Below, in pieces: positions 1-6,608 of a DNA stretch of 14,461 nucleotides (position 1 is its first letter; the number at the start of each line of letters is the position of its first letter). Below the pieces are notes generated by a model. It had not been told where the DNA came from and made no database searches. It saw only the letters and a program-made list of their open reading frames with translations. Origin of the DNA: UCB3 sp964415605. Lineage in GTDB: Bacteria; Chloroflexota; Anaerolineae; Epilineales; Epilineaceae. The position numbers and the translations under genes were made by a program. The stretch covers positions 1 to 14,461 of the forward strand of contig CAYQBA010000123.1 of assembly GCA_964415605.1 (NCBI GenBank). The letters run 5' to 3'.

Positions 1-470
1 GGCGCGTCCGACCCGCCCGTCGTCAAGGGCGCCAGCGGGGGGCGCGCGGCGCGCACGACCGGCGATGGGCCCCCGTCATGCATGAAGCCGGCGACATCGC
101 GCGGCGCGTCGTCGAGCGGCGCGGCCGGCGTCGCGCCGCCCCCCCGCGTCGCCATCGACAGGCCGCCGACGAGCGCCACGGCGGCGGTCAGCGACGCCAG
201 CCATGGCCAGCCGGGCCAGGCCGTGCCGCCGGCCGCGCCCCCGCCACCCCCCGCGACGGCGGTGGGGATGGCGAGCAGGCGGCCCTCGAGACCCACCGGA
301 GGCTCGACGCACGGCAGCCCCTTGAGGTAGGCGCGGACACGCTGCTCGTCGCACCACGCCTGGCGACAGGCGTCGCAGGCGCGCAGGTGCTCGTCGATCA
401 TCCGGCGCTCGGCCCGGTCGAGCTCGCCGTACACGCCGACCAGGCGGCTGACGCGCAGGTGCGTGTTCAT
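1..470 (-). CDS. Zinc-finger anti-sigma factor, partial at the left edge
   Basis: This frame reads from the ATG at 470-468 to the window edge without a stop, so at least 156 residues are present and the C-terminus is missing. The N-terminal domain carries the zinc-binding anti-sigma pattern His28-x3-Cys32-x2-Cys35 (DEHLRACDACR), typical of zf-HC2/ZAS proteins that hold an ECF sigma factor inactive. A Gly/Ala-rich stretch and one predicted membrane helix follow (about 88-107, WPWLASLTAAVALVGGLSMA), then a Pro/Ala-rich presumably extracytoplasmic part. The start overlaps the stop of the ECF sigma gene by ATGA, which implies translational coupling and a cognate sigma/anti-sigma pair. It would sit in the inner membrane with the zinc domain in the cytoplasm. 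The role is known for the family; the specific signal cannot be seen. Confidence 0.85.
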   Translation of the reverse strand, partial: MNTHLRVSRLVGVYGELDRAERRMIDEHLRACDACRQAWCDEQRVRAYLKGLPCVEPPVGLEGRLLAIPTAVAGGGGGAAGGTAWPGWPWLASLTAAVALVGGLSMATRGGGATPAAPLDDAPRDVAGFMHDGGPSPVVRAARPPLAPLTTGGSDA

Positions 471-1024
471 GGTTGGCCGCCCAGGACCTTGGCCAGGGCC
501 TCGCGGGCGCGCTGACGCCGCTTGCGCGCGGTCTCCGGCGCGATGCCGAGCACCTCGCCGACCTCGGGCGCGGACAGGTCGAAGAACTCGAACAGAAGGA
601 GCACGACGCGATGGTGCGGCGAAACCCGCTGGAGCGCACCGCCGACCTCGACCCGCCCGAGCCGGGCGTCCTCGCTCAGCGTCACCGCGGCCAGGGTCGG
701 CGCGAGGCCCATCGCCAGGCGCGGGCGGCGGCGCTGGCGGCGCAGCTCGTCGGTGGCCACGTTGGTGGCGATGCGGTACAGCCAGGCGCGGTGGTTGGCC
801 CCGGCGTCGAGCTTGGGCAGGCCGCGGTAGGCCCGCAGGTAGGCCTCTTGCGTCAGGTCTTCCGCCAGGCCGGTATCACCGACGATGCGGTAGACGTAGT
901 TGTAGATCCGGCGGTGGTAGTCGCGCACCAGGCCGAGGAAGAGCGTCTCGACCGCCGCGTCGGGGGCCGCGCCGACCCGGCCCAGGCCGTGGGTGGACTC
1001 GTGGGGATATGCCATCGTCGTCAT
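467..1024 (-). CDS. ECF-family RNA polymerase sigma factor (minus strand)
   Basis: This is a 185-residue sigma-70 family protein of the usual ECF size. Region 2 lies at about 27-100, with the -10-binding and core-binding part DLTQEAYLRAYRGL and the conserved WLYRIATN. Region 4 lies at about 125-180, a helix-turn-helix with APEVGEVLGIAPETARKRR. The recognition helix is unusually basic: ETARKRRQRARE replaces the common GTVKSRLxRARE. The gene is divergent from a second ECF gene and overlaps the anti-sigma gene by 4 nt. The start at 1024 has only a weak ribosome site, and the candidate ECF-type promoter at 1069-1042 would give a leader of only about 11 nt. An ATG at 1015 is an alternative start. 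Autoregulation through that promoter is an inference. Confidence 0.9.
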   Translation of the reverse strand: MTTMAYPHESTHGLGRVGAAPDAAVETLFLGLVRDYHRRIYNYVYRIVGDTGLAEDLTQEAYLRAYRGLPKLDAGANHRAWLYRIATNVATDELRRQRRRPRLAMGLAPTLAAVTLSEDARLGRVEVGGALQRVSPHHRVVLLLFEFFDLSAPEVGEVLGIAPETARKRRQRAREALAKVLGGQP

Positions 1025-1041
1025 CGCCCATGTTCAAACGT

Positions 1042-1069
1042 ACTACGCGGCGTGGGCGTGACCGGTTCA
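1042..1069 (-). promoter_or_regulatory. Candidate ECF-type promoter of the minus-strand sigma gene
   Basis: On the minus strand, TGAACC (1069-1064) is followed by exactly 16 nt and CGTAGT (1047-1042). The same TGAACC-N16-CGT layout occurs before the divergent sigma gene and before the ABC operon. It resembles ECF promoters such as SigW sites (TGAAAC-N16-CGTA). Transcription would begin near 1035, about 11 nt before the ATG. Confidence 0.45.
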
Positions 1070-1138
1070 GGAGCGATTCGCGGCGCCGGACGCCCTCCCC
1101 GATCGACGGCGCCATGCCGGCGCCCGCCGCAAGCGGAA

Positions 1139-1166
1139 TGAACCGCGCCGCGGCGCGGGCCGTTGG
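1139..1166 (+). promoter_or_regulatory. Candidate ECF-type promoter of the plus-strand sigma gene
   Basis: TGAACC (1139-1144), 16 nt, then CGTTGG (1161-1166), giving a start near 1173. The spacer almost exactly contains a perfect 16-bp palindrome (1143-1158, CCGCGCCGCGGCGCGG), which could be an operator or simply GC-rich sequence. The element is the divergent twin of the one at 1069-1042. Confidence 0.45.
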
Positions 1167-1178
1167 ATACGGCATCGC

Positions 1179-1207
1179 TTGCCGCCGTGAGACCCCGAGG
1201 CTAGACT
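1179..1207 (+). promoter_or_regulatory. Weak sigma-70-like promoter before the plus-strand sigma gene
   Basis: TTGCCG (1179-1184), a 17-nt spacer and TAGACT (1202-1207); each hexamer matches consensus at 4 of 6 bases. Transcripts would begin near 1214, downstream of the ATG at 1209 but upstream of the in-frame ATG at 1239. Use of this promoter would therefore force the shorter protein. Confidence 0.3.
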
Positions 1208-1208
1208 C

Positions 1209-1862
1209 ATGACCCTATCCCACGCGGAGCCACGCACCATGAGCCTTCAGTGCCGGACGGCCGAGCCGGACGCCGACGACGCGACCCTGGTCGCGCGGGT
1301 CGTCGACGGCGACCGCGGCGCGTTCGAGGCCCTGTACGAGCGCCATCACCTCCCGCTGTTCCGGACCGCCCTGGCCATCACGCGCGAGCGGGCGGTGGCC
1401 GAGGAGCTGCTCCAGGAGGCTTTCCTCAGGGCCTACCGGCACATCGCGCGGGTCAGCCTCGAGCCCGGCGCGAGCCTCAAGCCGTGGCTGCACCGGATCA
1501 TCATCAACCTCGCTTACGACTGGTCGGCCCGCCGCCGCGCCCACGCCGAGCCGTCCGACGCCCCGGTCGAGCGCCTCGCGGCGCGGACGCTCTCGCCGGA
1601 GCGCCAGGTGGAGCAGCGCGCCGTCGAGCAGGTGGTCGGCGAGGCCGTGGCCGACCTGCCGTTCAAGCAACGCGTCGTCGTCATCCTGTTCTACCTGCAG
1701 GACATGGACCTGGTCGAGATCGCCGCCACCCTTAACCTCCCCGCCGGGACGGTCAAATCCCGCCTCTACTACGGCCGTGCCCGCCTGCGGGCGCGGCTCG
1801 CATCCGACGTCCGGCTGCCCATGCACCTGGAGGTGGCGCATGCCGCGCCCCACGCGAGCTGA
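1209..1862 (+). CDS. ECF-family RNA polymerase sigma factor (plus strand)
   Basis: This is a 217-residue ECF sigma factor. Region 2 (about residues 36-105) contains ALYERHHLPLFRTALAIT, AEELLQEAFLRAYRHI and KPWLHRIIINLAYDW. Region 4 (about 135-197) contains LPFKQRVVVILFYLQDMDLVEIAATLNLPAGTVKSRLYYGRARLR, shown here in two parts: LPFKQRVVVILFYLQD and the helix-turn-helix LPAGTVKSRLYYGRARLR. Two starts are possible. The ATG at 1209 has GAGG 8 nt upstream, and the in-frame ATG at 1239 has GGAG 9 nt upstream; the extra ten residues are not conserved sigma sequence. The end overlaps the next gene by 23 nt, whose product occupies the anti-sigma position. The gene is divergent from another ECF gene and shares its promoter-like element. 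Target genes are not known; the ABC operon downstream is the best candidate. Confidence 0.9.
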   Translation: MTLSHAEPRTMSLQCRTAEPDADDATLVARVVDGDRGAFEALYERHHLPLFRTALAITRERAVAEELLQEAFLRAYRHIARVSLEPGASLKPWLHRIIINLAYDWSARRRAHAEPSDAPVERLAARTLSPERQVEQRAVEQVVGEAVADLPFKQRVVVILFYLQDMDLVEIAATLNLPAGTVKSRLYYGRARLRARLASDVRLPMHLEVAHAAPHAS

Positions 1863-2454
1863 GCCCCATCCCTGGCGCGACGATCGGCTCGGCGCGCGCG
1901 TGCGGGCCGGCCTCGCCGCTCCGGGTCGGGCGAGCGCGCCGTCGCCCGAGGTCTGGCGGCGGATCGCGCGCGAGATCGAGCCCCGCCGGGCACCGCGGCG
2001 CCCGCGCTGGCTGGCCTGGCTCTGCTGCCCGGCCGCGCCCGACCCGGACCCCGCCGCCTGGCGGTCGCGCCACGTGCTCGGCAGCGGGACCTCGGCGATC
2101 CTCGGCACCGGGCTCGTGCTCGGCCTGGTCGCCTTCGGGAACCTGACCGTCCTCGCGCGGTGGCCTTCGGGGCCCCGCTGCCTGGACGCGGCGAGCGCGG
2201 CGTGCGTGTGGGACACAATGTCCCCGTCCGAGCTGGCCATCCAGCCGGTCGTGCAGGCCGACGCGGTGATGCCACCCAAGCCCCTTGCCTCGCTGTTCCG
2301 GGTGCCGCAGATCCGCTTCATCGACCGCACCGCCCGGTGGTATCGGCTGTCGACGGGGCGCGAGGCCTACAACCGGCACGAATGGCTGTTGCCGCCGCCA
2401 TCCCCGTCCAACGGGACGGTGGCGGTGCCCCCGCTCGCCGTGGCGCTGCATTGA
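1840..2454 (+). CDS. Single-pass membrane protein, putative anti-sigma partner
   Basis: I do not recognise a named family. The start at 1840 is fixed by GGAGG at 1829-1833, 6 nt upstream, and lies inside the sigma gene (23-nt overlap), giving 204 residues. The N-terminal 80 residues are basic, presumably cytoplasmic, and include SPEVWRRIAREIEPRR, which resembles the helix that often precedes the membrane segment in anti-sigma factors. One hydrophobic helix follows (about 81-106), then about 100 presumably external residues with Cys114 and Cys122, which could form a disulfide, and a Pro-rich tail. It lacks the His-x3-Cys-x2-Cys zinc motif seen in the other anti-sigma gene of the window. Position and topology suggest a regulator of the upstream sigma factor; this is inference. 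Confidence 0.75.
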   Translation: MPRPTRAEPHPWRDDRLGARVRAGLAAPGRASAPSPEVWRRIAREIEPRRAPRRPRWLAWLCCPAAPDPDPAAWRSRHVLGSGTSAILGTGLVLGLVAFGNLTVLARWPSGPRCLDAASAACVWDTMSPSELAIQPVVQADAVMPPKPLASLFRVPQIRFIDRTARWYRLSTGREAYNRHEWLLPPPSPSNGTVAVPPLAVALH

Positions 2455-2500
2455 GCGTGCCCGCGCGCCCGAGCCGTGCCCCCCGCCGCCGACCCGCCGC

Positions 2501-4225
2501 ATGAACCGTCAGATCGTCGCCCTCGTCGGCATCGGCTGCCTGGCGATGGCGGCGCTCACGTGCTTCGGCGCGCTGGTCGGCGACTGGGCGCTCACGCGCT
2601 GGCAGGCGCGCCAGGCGGCAGTGGATGCCGGCCCCGGCGACGCCAGCGCGCCGGGCCCTGAGCCCGGCGCCACGGCGGCCCTGACCGCGGCCGCGCCGGC
2701 GCCGCTCGACGGCGGCATCTTCGTGCTGCCGGGTGGCGAGCCCACGACGCTCGACCCGGCGCTCGTCGGCGACGTCGTGTCGGCCGACTACATCTACGAG
2801 ATCTACAGCGGGCTCGTCACGCTGTCGCCGGCGCTCGAGGTCGTGCCCGACCTGGCGGAGCGCTGGGCCATCAGCCCCGACGGAACGGTCTACACGTTCA
2901 CGCTCCGCGCCGGCATCGTCTTCCACGATGGCCGCCCGCTGGCGGCGGACGACGTCGCGTTCGCGATCGAGCGCGCGTGCGACCCCGCCACGCAGTCGCG
3001 CGTGGCCGAGACGTACCTCGGCGACATCGTGGGCTGCGCCGCCAAGCTGGCCGGGGAGGCCGCGGCGGTGGCGGGCGTCGCCACGCCGGACGCGCGCACC
3101 GTCGCCATCACCATCGACGCGCCCAAGGCGTACTTCCTCAGCAAGCTGACCTATCCCACGTCGTTCGTCGTCGATCCCGACCAGGTTGCCAGCGATCCGG
3201 CGTGGCAGACGCACCCCAACGCCACCGGGCCGTTCCGGCTGGCGACCTACGAGCCCGAGGGGCGGATCGAGCTGGCGCGCCACGCCGGGTACTACGGCAC
3301 GGTGGCCCACCTGGAGCGGGTGCTGTTCGACCTGCGGCCGGTGTCGTCGCTCACGATGTACGAGAACGGCGAGATCGACGCCGCGCCGGTCGGCGTCGGC
3401 GACCTCGACCGCGTCCGCGACCCGCTGAACCCGTTGTCGGCCGAGGTCGTCGAAGGCCCGGGCGATCTCGGGCTGAGCTACCTCGGCTTCAACACGCGCG
3501 CCGCGCCGTTCGACGACGTCCACGTGCGCCGCGCGTTCAACCTGGCCCTCGACAAGCGCGCGCTGGCCGAGGTGGTGCTGCGCGGGGCGGTCGAGCCGAT
3601 GGACACGATCCTCCCGCCCGGGATGCCGGGCTACACGCCGGGCCTCGGCACCCTCACGTTCGACCCGGCGCGCGCGCGCGCCGAGCTGGCGCTGTCGCGC
3701 TACCGGGACGCGCGGGCCCTGCCGCCGATCACGCTGCAGACCAGCGGCGAGGGCGGCGGCGACCCGATCAGCGAGGCCGTGGCCGACATGATCGGCGAGA
3801 CGCTCGGCATCCCCATCGCCGTCGAGCAGACGCCGTGGGAGGTGTTCCAGCACGAGGTCGACGCCGGCGCCTATCCCCTCTTCACCCTGGGCTGGTCGGC
3901 CGACTACGCCGATCCGCAGGACTTCCTCGACGTCTTGTTCCACAGCCAGAGCCCGCTCAACCACAGCGGCTACGCCAGCCCAGAGGTCGATGGCTGGCTC
4001 GAGGCGGCGCGCGTCGAGCGCGACCAGGCGCGCCGCTTCGCGCTGTACCGCCAGGCTGAGCGCCAGATCCTCGACGACGCCGCGTGGCTCCCGCTTTACC
4101 ACGGCGTCGAAACCTGGCTGGTGGCGCCGTACGTCCACGGCTTCGCGCTGCCCCCCATCGTCGTGCCGCGCATGGCCGCGGTGTGGCTGGACGCACGGGC
4201 CATGGGTGAGCCGCAAGCGCCGTAA
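2501..4225 (+). CDS. Membrane-anchored family-5 (peptide/nickel type) solute-binding protein
   Basis: The protein has 574 residues, within the family's usual size. It shows the SBP_bac_5 hallmarks: GGEPTTLDPALVG near 78, the signature DLAERWAISPDGTVYTFTLR at about 117-136 with HDGRPLAADDVAFAIERA after it, then FNLALDKRALAEVVL and the C-terminal YRQAERQILDDAAWLPLYH. Such proteins bind oligopeptides or related solutes outside the membrane. The N-terminus has a hydrophobic helix (about 5-28) but no convincing lipobox, so it looks like an uncleaved anchor followed by an Ala/Pro-rich linker. No Shine-Dalgarno sequence precedes the ATG; the gene starts 46 nt after the putative anti-sigma gene and may depend on read-through. 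It has no permease of its own and is distinct from the binding protein at 4471, so it may be a sensor or a second specificity for the importer. Confidence 0.88.
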   Translation: MNRQIVALVGIGCLAMAALTCFGALVGDWALTRWQARQAAVDAGPGDASAPGPEPGATAALTAAAPAPLDGGIFVLPGGEPTTLDPALVGDVVSADYIYEIYSGLVTLSPALEVVPDLAERWAISPDGTVYTFTLRAGIVFHDGRPLAADDVAFAIERACDPATQSRVAETYLGDIVGCAAKLAGEAAAVAGVATPDARTVAITIDAPKAYFLSKLTYPTSFVVDPDQVASDPAWQTHPNATGPFRLATYEPEGRIELARHAGYYGTVAHLERVLFDLRPVSSLTMYENGEIDAAPVGVGDLDRVRDPLNPLSAEVVEGPGDLGLSYLGFNTRAAPFDDVHVRRAFNLALDKRALAEVVLRGAVEPMDTILPPGMPGYTPGLGTLTFDPARARAELALSRYRDARALPPITLQTSGEGGGDPISEAVADMIGETLGIPIAVEQTPWEVFQHEVDAGAYPLFTLGWSADYADPQDFLDVLFHSQSPLNHSGYASPEVDGWLEAARVERDQARRFALYRQAERQILDDAAWLPLYHGVETWLVAPYVHGFALPPIVVPRMAAVWLDARAMGEPQAP

Positions 4226-4226
4226 T

Positions 4227-4254
4227 TGAACCCCCGTCCGACCAACGCCGTTAA
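4227..4254 (+). promoter_or_regulatory. Candidate ECF-type promoter of the ABC importer operon
   Basis: TGAACC (4227-4232), 16 nt, CGTTAA (4249-4254), giving a start near 4261. It shares the hexamer, spacing and CGT of the elements before the two sigma genes. It lies directly after the stop codon of the preceding gene and about 73 bp upstream of a separate sigma-70-type promoter. Confidence 0.45.
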
Positions 4255-4268
4255 TAGCGGCCAAGACC

Positions 4269-4291
4269 GCCGGGCCATCCGTGTGGCCGGC
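4269..4291 (+). other. Hairpin-forming inverted repeat between the two operon promoters
   Basis: GCCGGGCCA (4269-4277) and TGGCCGGC (4284-4291) pair as eight base pairs with one bulged G around the loop TCCGTG. There is no T tract, so it is a poor intrinsic terminator. It ends 8 nt before the -35 box at 4300 and could be an operator or a weak stop for the upstream gene. Confidence 0.35.
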
Positions 4292-4299
4292 CCAGGTGG

Positions 4300-4329
4300 T
4301 TGACATCGGTTTCGGCCTTGGGTTACAAT
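4300..4329 (+). promoter_or_regulatory. Strong sigma-70-type promoter of the ABC importer operon
   Basis: A perfect TTGACA (4300-4305), an 18-nt spacer and TACAAT (4324-4329, 5 of 6). Transcription should begin near 4336, leaving a leader of about 135 nt before the ATG at 4471. Its form matches the promoter at 10980-11008 (TTGACA, 17 nt, TACATT). Confidence 0.75.
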
Positions 4330-4363
4330 GCCGTGAATTCGTCGCTGCTCACTCTGACGACGG

Positions 4364-4474
4364 ATGGCTTTGAACGCAAGGCCGCCGGGCGGTGGTGGCG
4401 TTCCCCCCGCGGATTCCGTCCCGCCGCCTCCCAACGGCCACAGCTCGTTCCTGATGGAGGAGAACCACACATGA
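4364..4474 (+). other. Possible leader peptide ORF overlapping the binding-protein start
   Basis: An ATG at 4364 opens a 36-codon frame whose TGA (4472-4474) overlaps the ATG of the next gene as ATGA. The peptide is Pro/Gly-rich and includes SVPPPPNG, a run of four prolines of the type that stalls ribosomes without EF-P. The ribosome site before its ATG is poor. A short open frame can arise by chance in such GC-rich DNA, so this is a candidate only. Confidence 0.25.
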
Positions 4475-6456
4475 AGCGATTCCTGATGTTGCTCGGCTTG
4501 ACGAGCACGCTCGTGTTGTCGGCGGCCGCGTGCCAGCAGCCGGCCGACACCACGCCCGAGGAGGCCGCGCCCGCCGAAGAAGGCGCGCCGGCCGAGGAAG
4601 CCGCGCCCACCGAGGCGGCCGCACCCGCCGAGGAGGCCGCCGCCGACGGCATGGCCGACCCGATGGCCTTCGATCCCGCCAGCAAGGGCGGGACGCTGAT
4701 CATCGGCCAAGAGCAGGAGCCCGACACGCTGTACCGCCTGGGCGGCTCGATGCTCGCGGCCAGCCACATCCTGAACTCGATCTACGACGGCCCGATCGAG
4801 GGCATGGACTACGACTTCCAGGCGGTCATCCTCGAGGACCTGCCGAAGCTCGAGAACGGCGGCGCCACCCTCGAGATGGTCACCGTCGAGAGCGGCCAGC
4901 AGTACGTCGACCCCGAGACCCAGGAAGTCGTCACCGCCACGCAGCAAGTGGCCGACCTCGGCCAGCTCACCGTCACCTTCAAGATGGTCGACGGGCTGAC
5001 GTGGGACGACGGCACGCCGGTGACGGCCGACGACTCGGTGTTCGCCGAGAAGCTGAGCTGCGACCCGCTGACGCCGACCAGCAAGTTCACGTGCGACCGC
5101 ACGGCGAGCTACACCAAGATCGACGACAAGACGGTGGAGTGGAAGGGCCTGCCGGGCTTCACCGACCAGACCTACTACACCAACTTCTATGCGCCGCTCC
5201 CGCGCCACCAGAAGGGCGCCGACGGCACCGCGATGTCCGAGATGGCGGCGGACGCCATCCTGAAGGACGAGACCTTCACCCGCAAGCCGCTGTCGTACGG
5301 GCCGTTCAAGGTCACCGAGTGGACCAGCGGCGAGAAGATCGTGCTCGAGAAGAACGAGCACTACTGGCGCGCCAGCGAGGGCCTGCCGTTCCTCGACTCG
5401 GTCGTGCACCGGTTCATCCCCGAGTCCAACACGCTGCTGCAGTCGCTGAAGGCCGGCGAGATCGACGTCGCCCTCGGCCTGACGCTCGAGCAGTACGACG
5501 GCCTGATCGAGGCCGAGGCGGCCGGCGAGGTCAAGGCGTACACCGTCGTCGGCACGTCGTGGGAGCACATCGACTTCAACCTCAACCCGACCGACGACCG
5601 CGTACCGGTCGGCGCGTGCGTCGAAGTGCGCAAGGCGATCGCCCACGGCACCGACCGCCAGAACATGGTCGATACGATCCAGAAGGGCAAGACCAAGGTC
5701 CAGCACACGTTCATCCCCGAGGAGCACTGGGCCTTCCCGCCGGAGGGTGTGGTCAGCGTCTACGACTACGACGCCGAGGCGGCCAAGACGATGCTCGAGA
5801 CGCTCGGCTTCACCGACAGCGACGGCGATGGCATCCGCGAGGCGTCCAAGGACATCACGTGCACCATCACCACCGACGTCAACGGGACGACGAAGGAGCA
5901 GACGATCCCGGCGGGCACCACGCTCGAGATCACGCTGAACACGACCGAGGGCAACGCCCTGCGCGAGCAGAGCACGCTGCTCTTCCAGCAGAACATGAAG
6001 GACATCGGCATCCAGGTCAACCTGGAGTACCTGGCCGCCGCCGTCTACTTCGAGGACGGCCCGGAGGGCCCGCTGTTCGGCCGCCGGTTCGACCTGGGGC
6101 AGTTCGGCTGGCTGACGGGCGTGCAGCCGCCGGTGGGCCTGTACTACTGCAGCGAGATCCCGAGCGAGGAGAACGCCTGGGCCGGCCAGAACGAGACCGG
6201 CTGGTGCAATCCCGACTACGACAAGACGGCCAAGCGCGCCGACACCACGCTCAAGCGCGACGAGGCGCTGCCGCTGTACCACGAGGCGCAGCGCATCTTC
6301 TCCGAGAACGTGCCGGTGCTGCCGCTGTTCGCGCGCGTGAAGGTGTTCGGGACGCGGCCCGAGGTCGTGAACTTCAAGCCGAACCCGACCATCAACAGCG
6401 AGACGTGGAACGTCGAGGCGTGGGGCTTCGCCGAGGGCGCGGCGACGACGCCGTGA
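4471..6456 (+). CDS. Peptide-type ABC transporter substrate-binding lipoprotein
   Basis: The start at 4471 has GGAGG at 4456-4460, 10 nt upstream, giving 661 residues. The N-terminus is a lipoprotein signal, MKRFLMLLGLTSTLVLSAAAC, written here as MKRFLMLLGL then TSTLVLSAAAC; Cys21 is the likely lipidated residue, though AAAC is a loose lipobox. An acidic Ala/Glu/Pro-rich linker of about 35 residues follows, then a family-5 binding domain (GGTLIIGQEQEPDTLYRL; LTWDDGTPVTADDSVFAEKL; SYGPFKVTEWTSGEKIVLEK; ending LYHEAQRIFSENVPVLPLF). It would capture peptides or similar solutes outside the membrane and deliver them to the permeases encoded next. It is the first gene of a five-gene operon under the promoter at 4300-4329. 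Two GC-rich hairpins after its stop could keep its message more abundant than the permease message. The true substrate cannot be read from sequence. Confidence 0.92.
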   Translation: MKRFLMLLGLTSTLVLSAAACQQPADTTPEEAAPAEEGAPAEEAAPTEAAAPAEEAAADGMADPMAFDPASKGGTLIIGQEQEPDTLYRLGGSMLAASHILNSIYDGPIEGMDYDFQAVILEDLPKLENGGATLEMVTVESGQQYVDPETQEVVTATQQVADLGQLTVTFKMVDGLTWDDGTPVTADDSVFAEKLSCDPLTPTSKFTCDRTASYTKIDDKTVEWKGLPGFTDQTYYTNFYAPLPRHQKGADGTAMSEMAADAILKDETFTRKPLSYGPFKVTEWTSGEKIVLEKNEHYWRASEGLPFLDSVVHRFIPESNTLLQSLKAGEIDVALGLTLEQYDGLIEAEAAGEVKAYTVVGTSWEHIDFNLNPTDDRVPVGACVEVRKAIAHGTDRQNMVDTIQKGKTKVQHTFIPEEHWAFPPEGVVSVYDYDAEAAKTMLETLGFTDSDGDGIREASKDITCTITTDVNGTTKEQTIPAGTTLEITLNTTEGNALREQSTLLFQQNMKDIGIQVNLEYLAAAVYFEDGPEGPLFGRRFDLGQFGWLTGVQPPVGLYYCSEIPSEENAWAGQNETGWCNPDYDKTAKRADTTLKRDEALPLYHEAQRIFSENVPVLPLFARVKVFGTRPEVVNFKPNPTINSETWNVEAWGFAEGAATTP

Positions 6457-6462
6457 CCCGCG

Positions 6463-6479
6463 GCGGGCGTCCCGCCCGC
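6463..6479 (+). other. Short GC hairpin after the binding-protein gene
   Basis: GCGGGCG, loop TCC, CGCCCGC: a perfect 7-bp stem that begins 7 nt after the stop codon. No T tract follows. It may block 3' exonuclease decay of the binding-protein message. Confidence 0.4.
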
Positions 6480-6501
6480 GCACCGATGTGATGCCTGCCG
6501 A

Positions 6502-6538
6502 GGGGCCGGGCCAGCCGATGTGCGGTCGGCCCGGCCCC
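6502..6538 (+). terminator. Intra-operon attenuator-like hairpin
   Basis: GGGGCCGGGCC (6502-6512) and GGCCCGGCCCC (6528-6538) form a perfect 11-bp stem with a 15-nt loop. Only a short TTT follows at 6543-6545, so termination would be partial at best. It lies in the 152-nt gap between the binding-protein and first permease genes, where many importers lower downstream expression. Confidence 0.45.
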
Positions 6539-6608
6539 GAGGCTTTCCAGGGCGCCCGCCGCCAGGCGCCCGGGTCTCGGCCGCCCGAAGCGGCACAGGA
6601 GTCGAGCC

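Noticed and set aside
78..515. Plus-strand open frames at the left edge.
   Set aside because: They are antisense to the anti-sigma gene, whose zinc motif, membrane helix and ATGA coupling make the minus strand the coding one.
2502..2529. TGAACC-N16-CGTCGG over the start codon of the anchored binding-protein gene.
   Set aside because: Transcription would begin inside the signal region and no sensible start follows. CGTC is very common in this codon context, so it is taken as chance; it is counted as background in the promoter finding.
3426..3453. TGAACC-N16-CGTCGA inside the same gene.
   Set aside because: It is fully inside conserved coding sequence with no gene start behind it, so it is taken as chance and counted as background.
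5815..5841. DSDGDGIRE in the binding lipoprotein as a calcium-binding, dockerin-like loop.
   Set aside because: This short DxDGDG stretch is a common feature of family-5 binding proteins at this position, not an extra domain.
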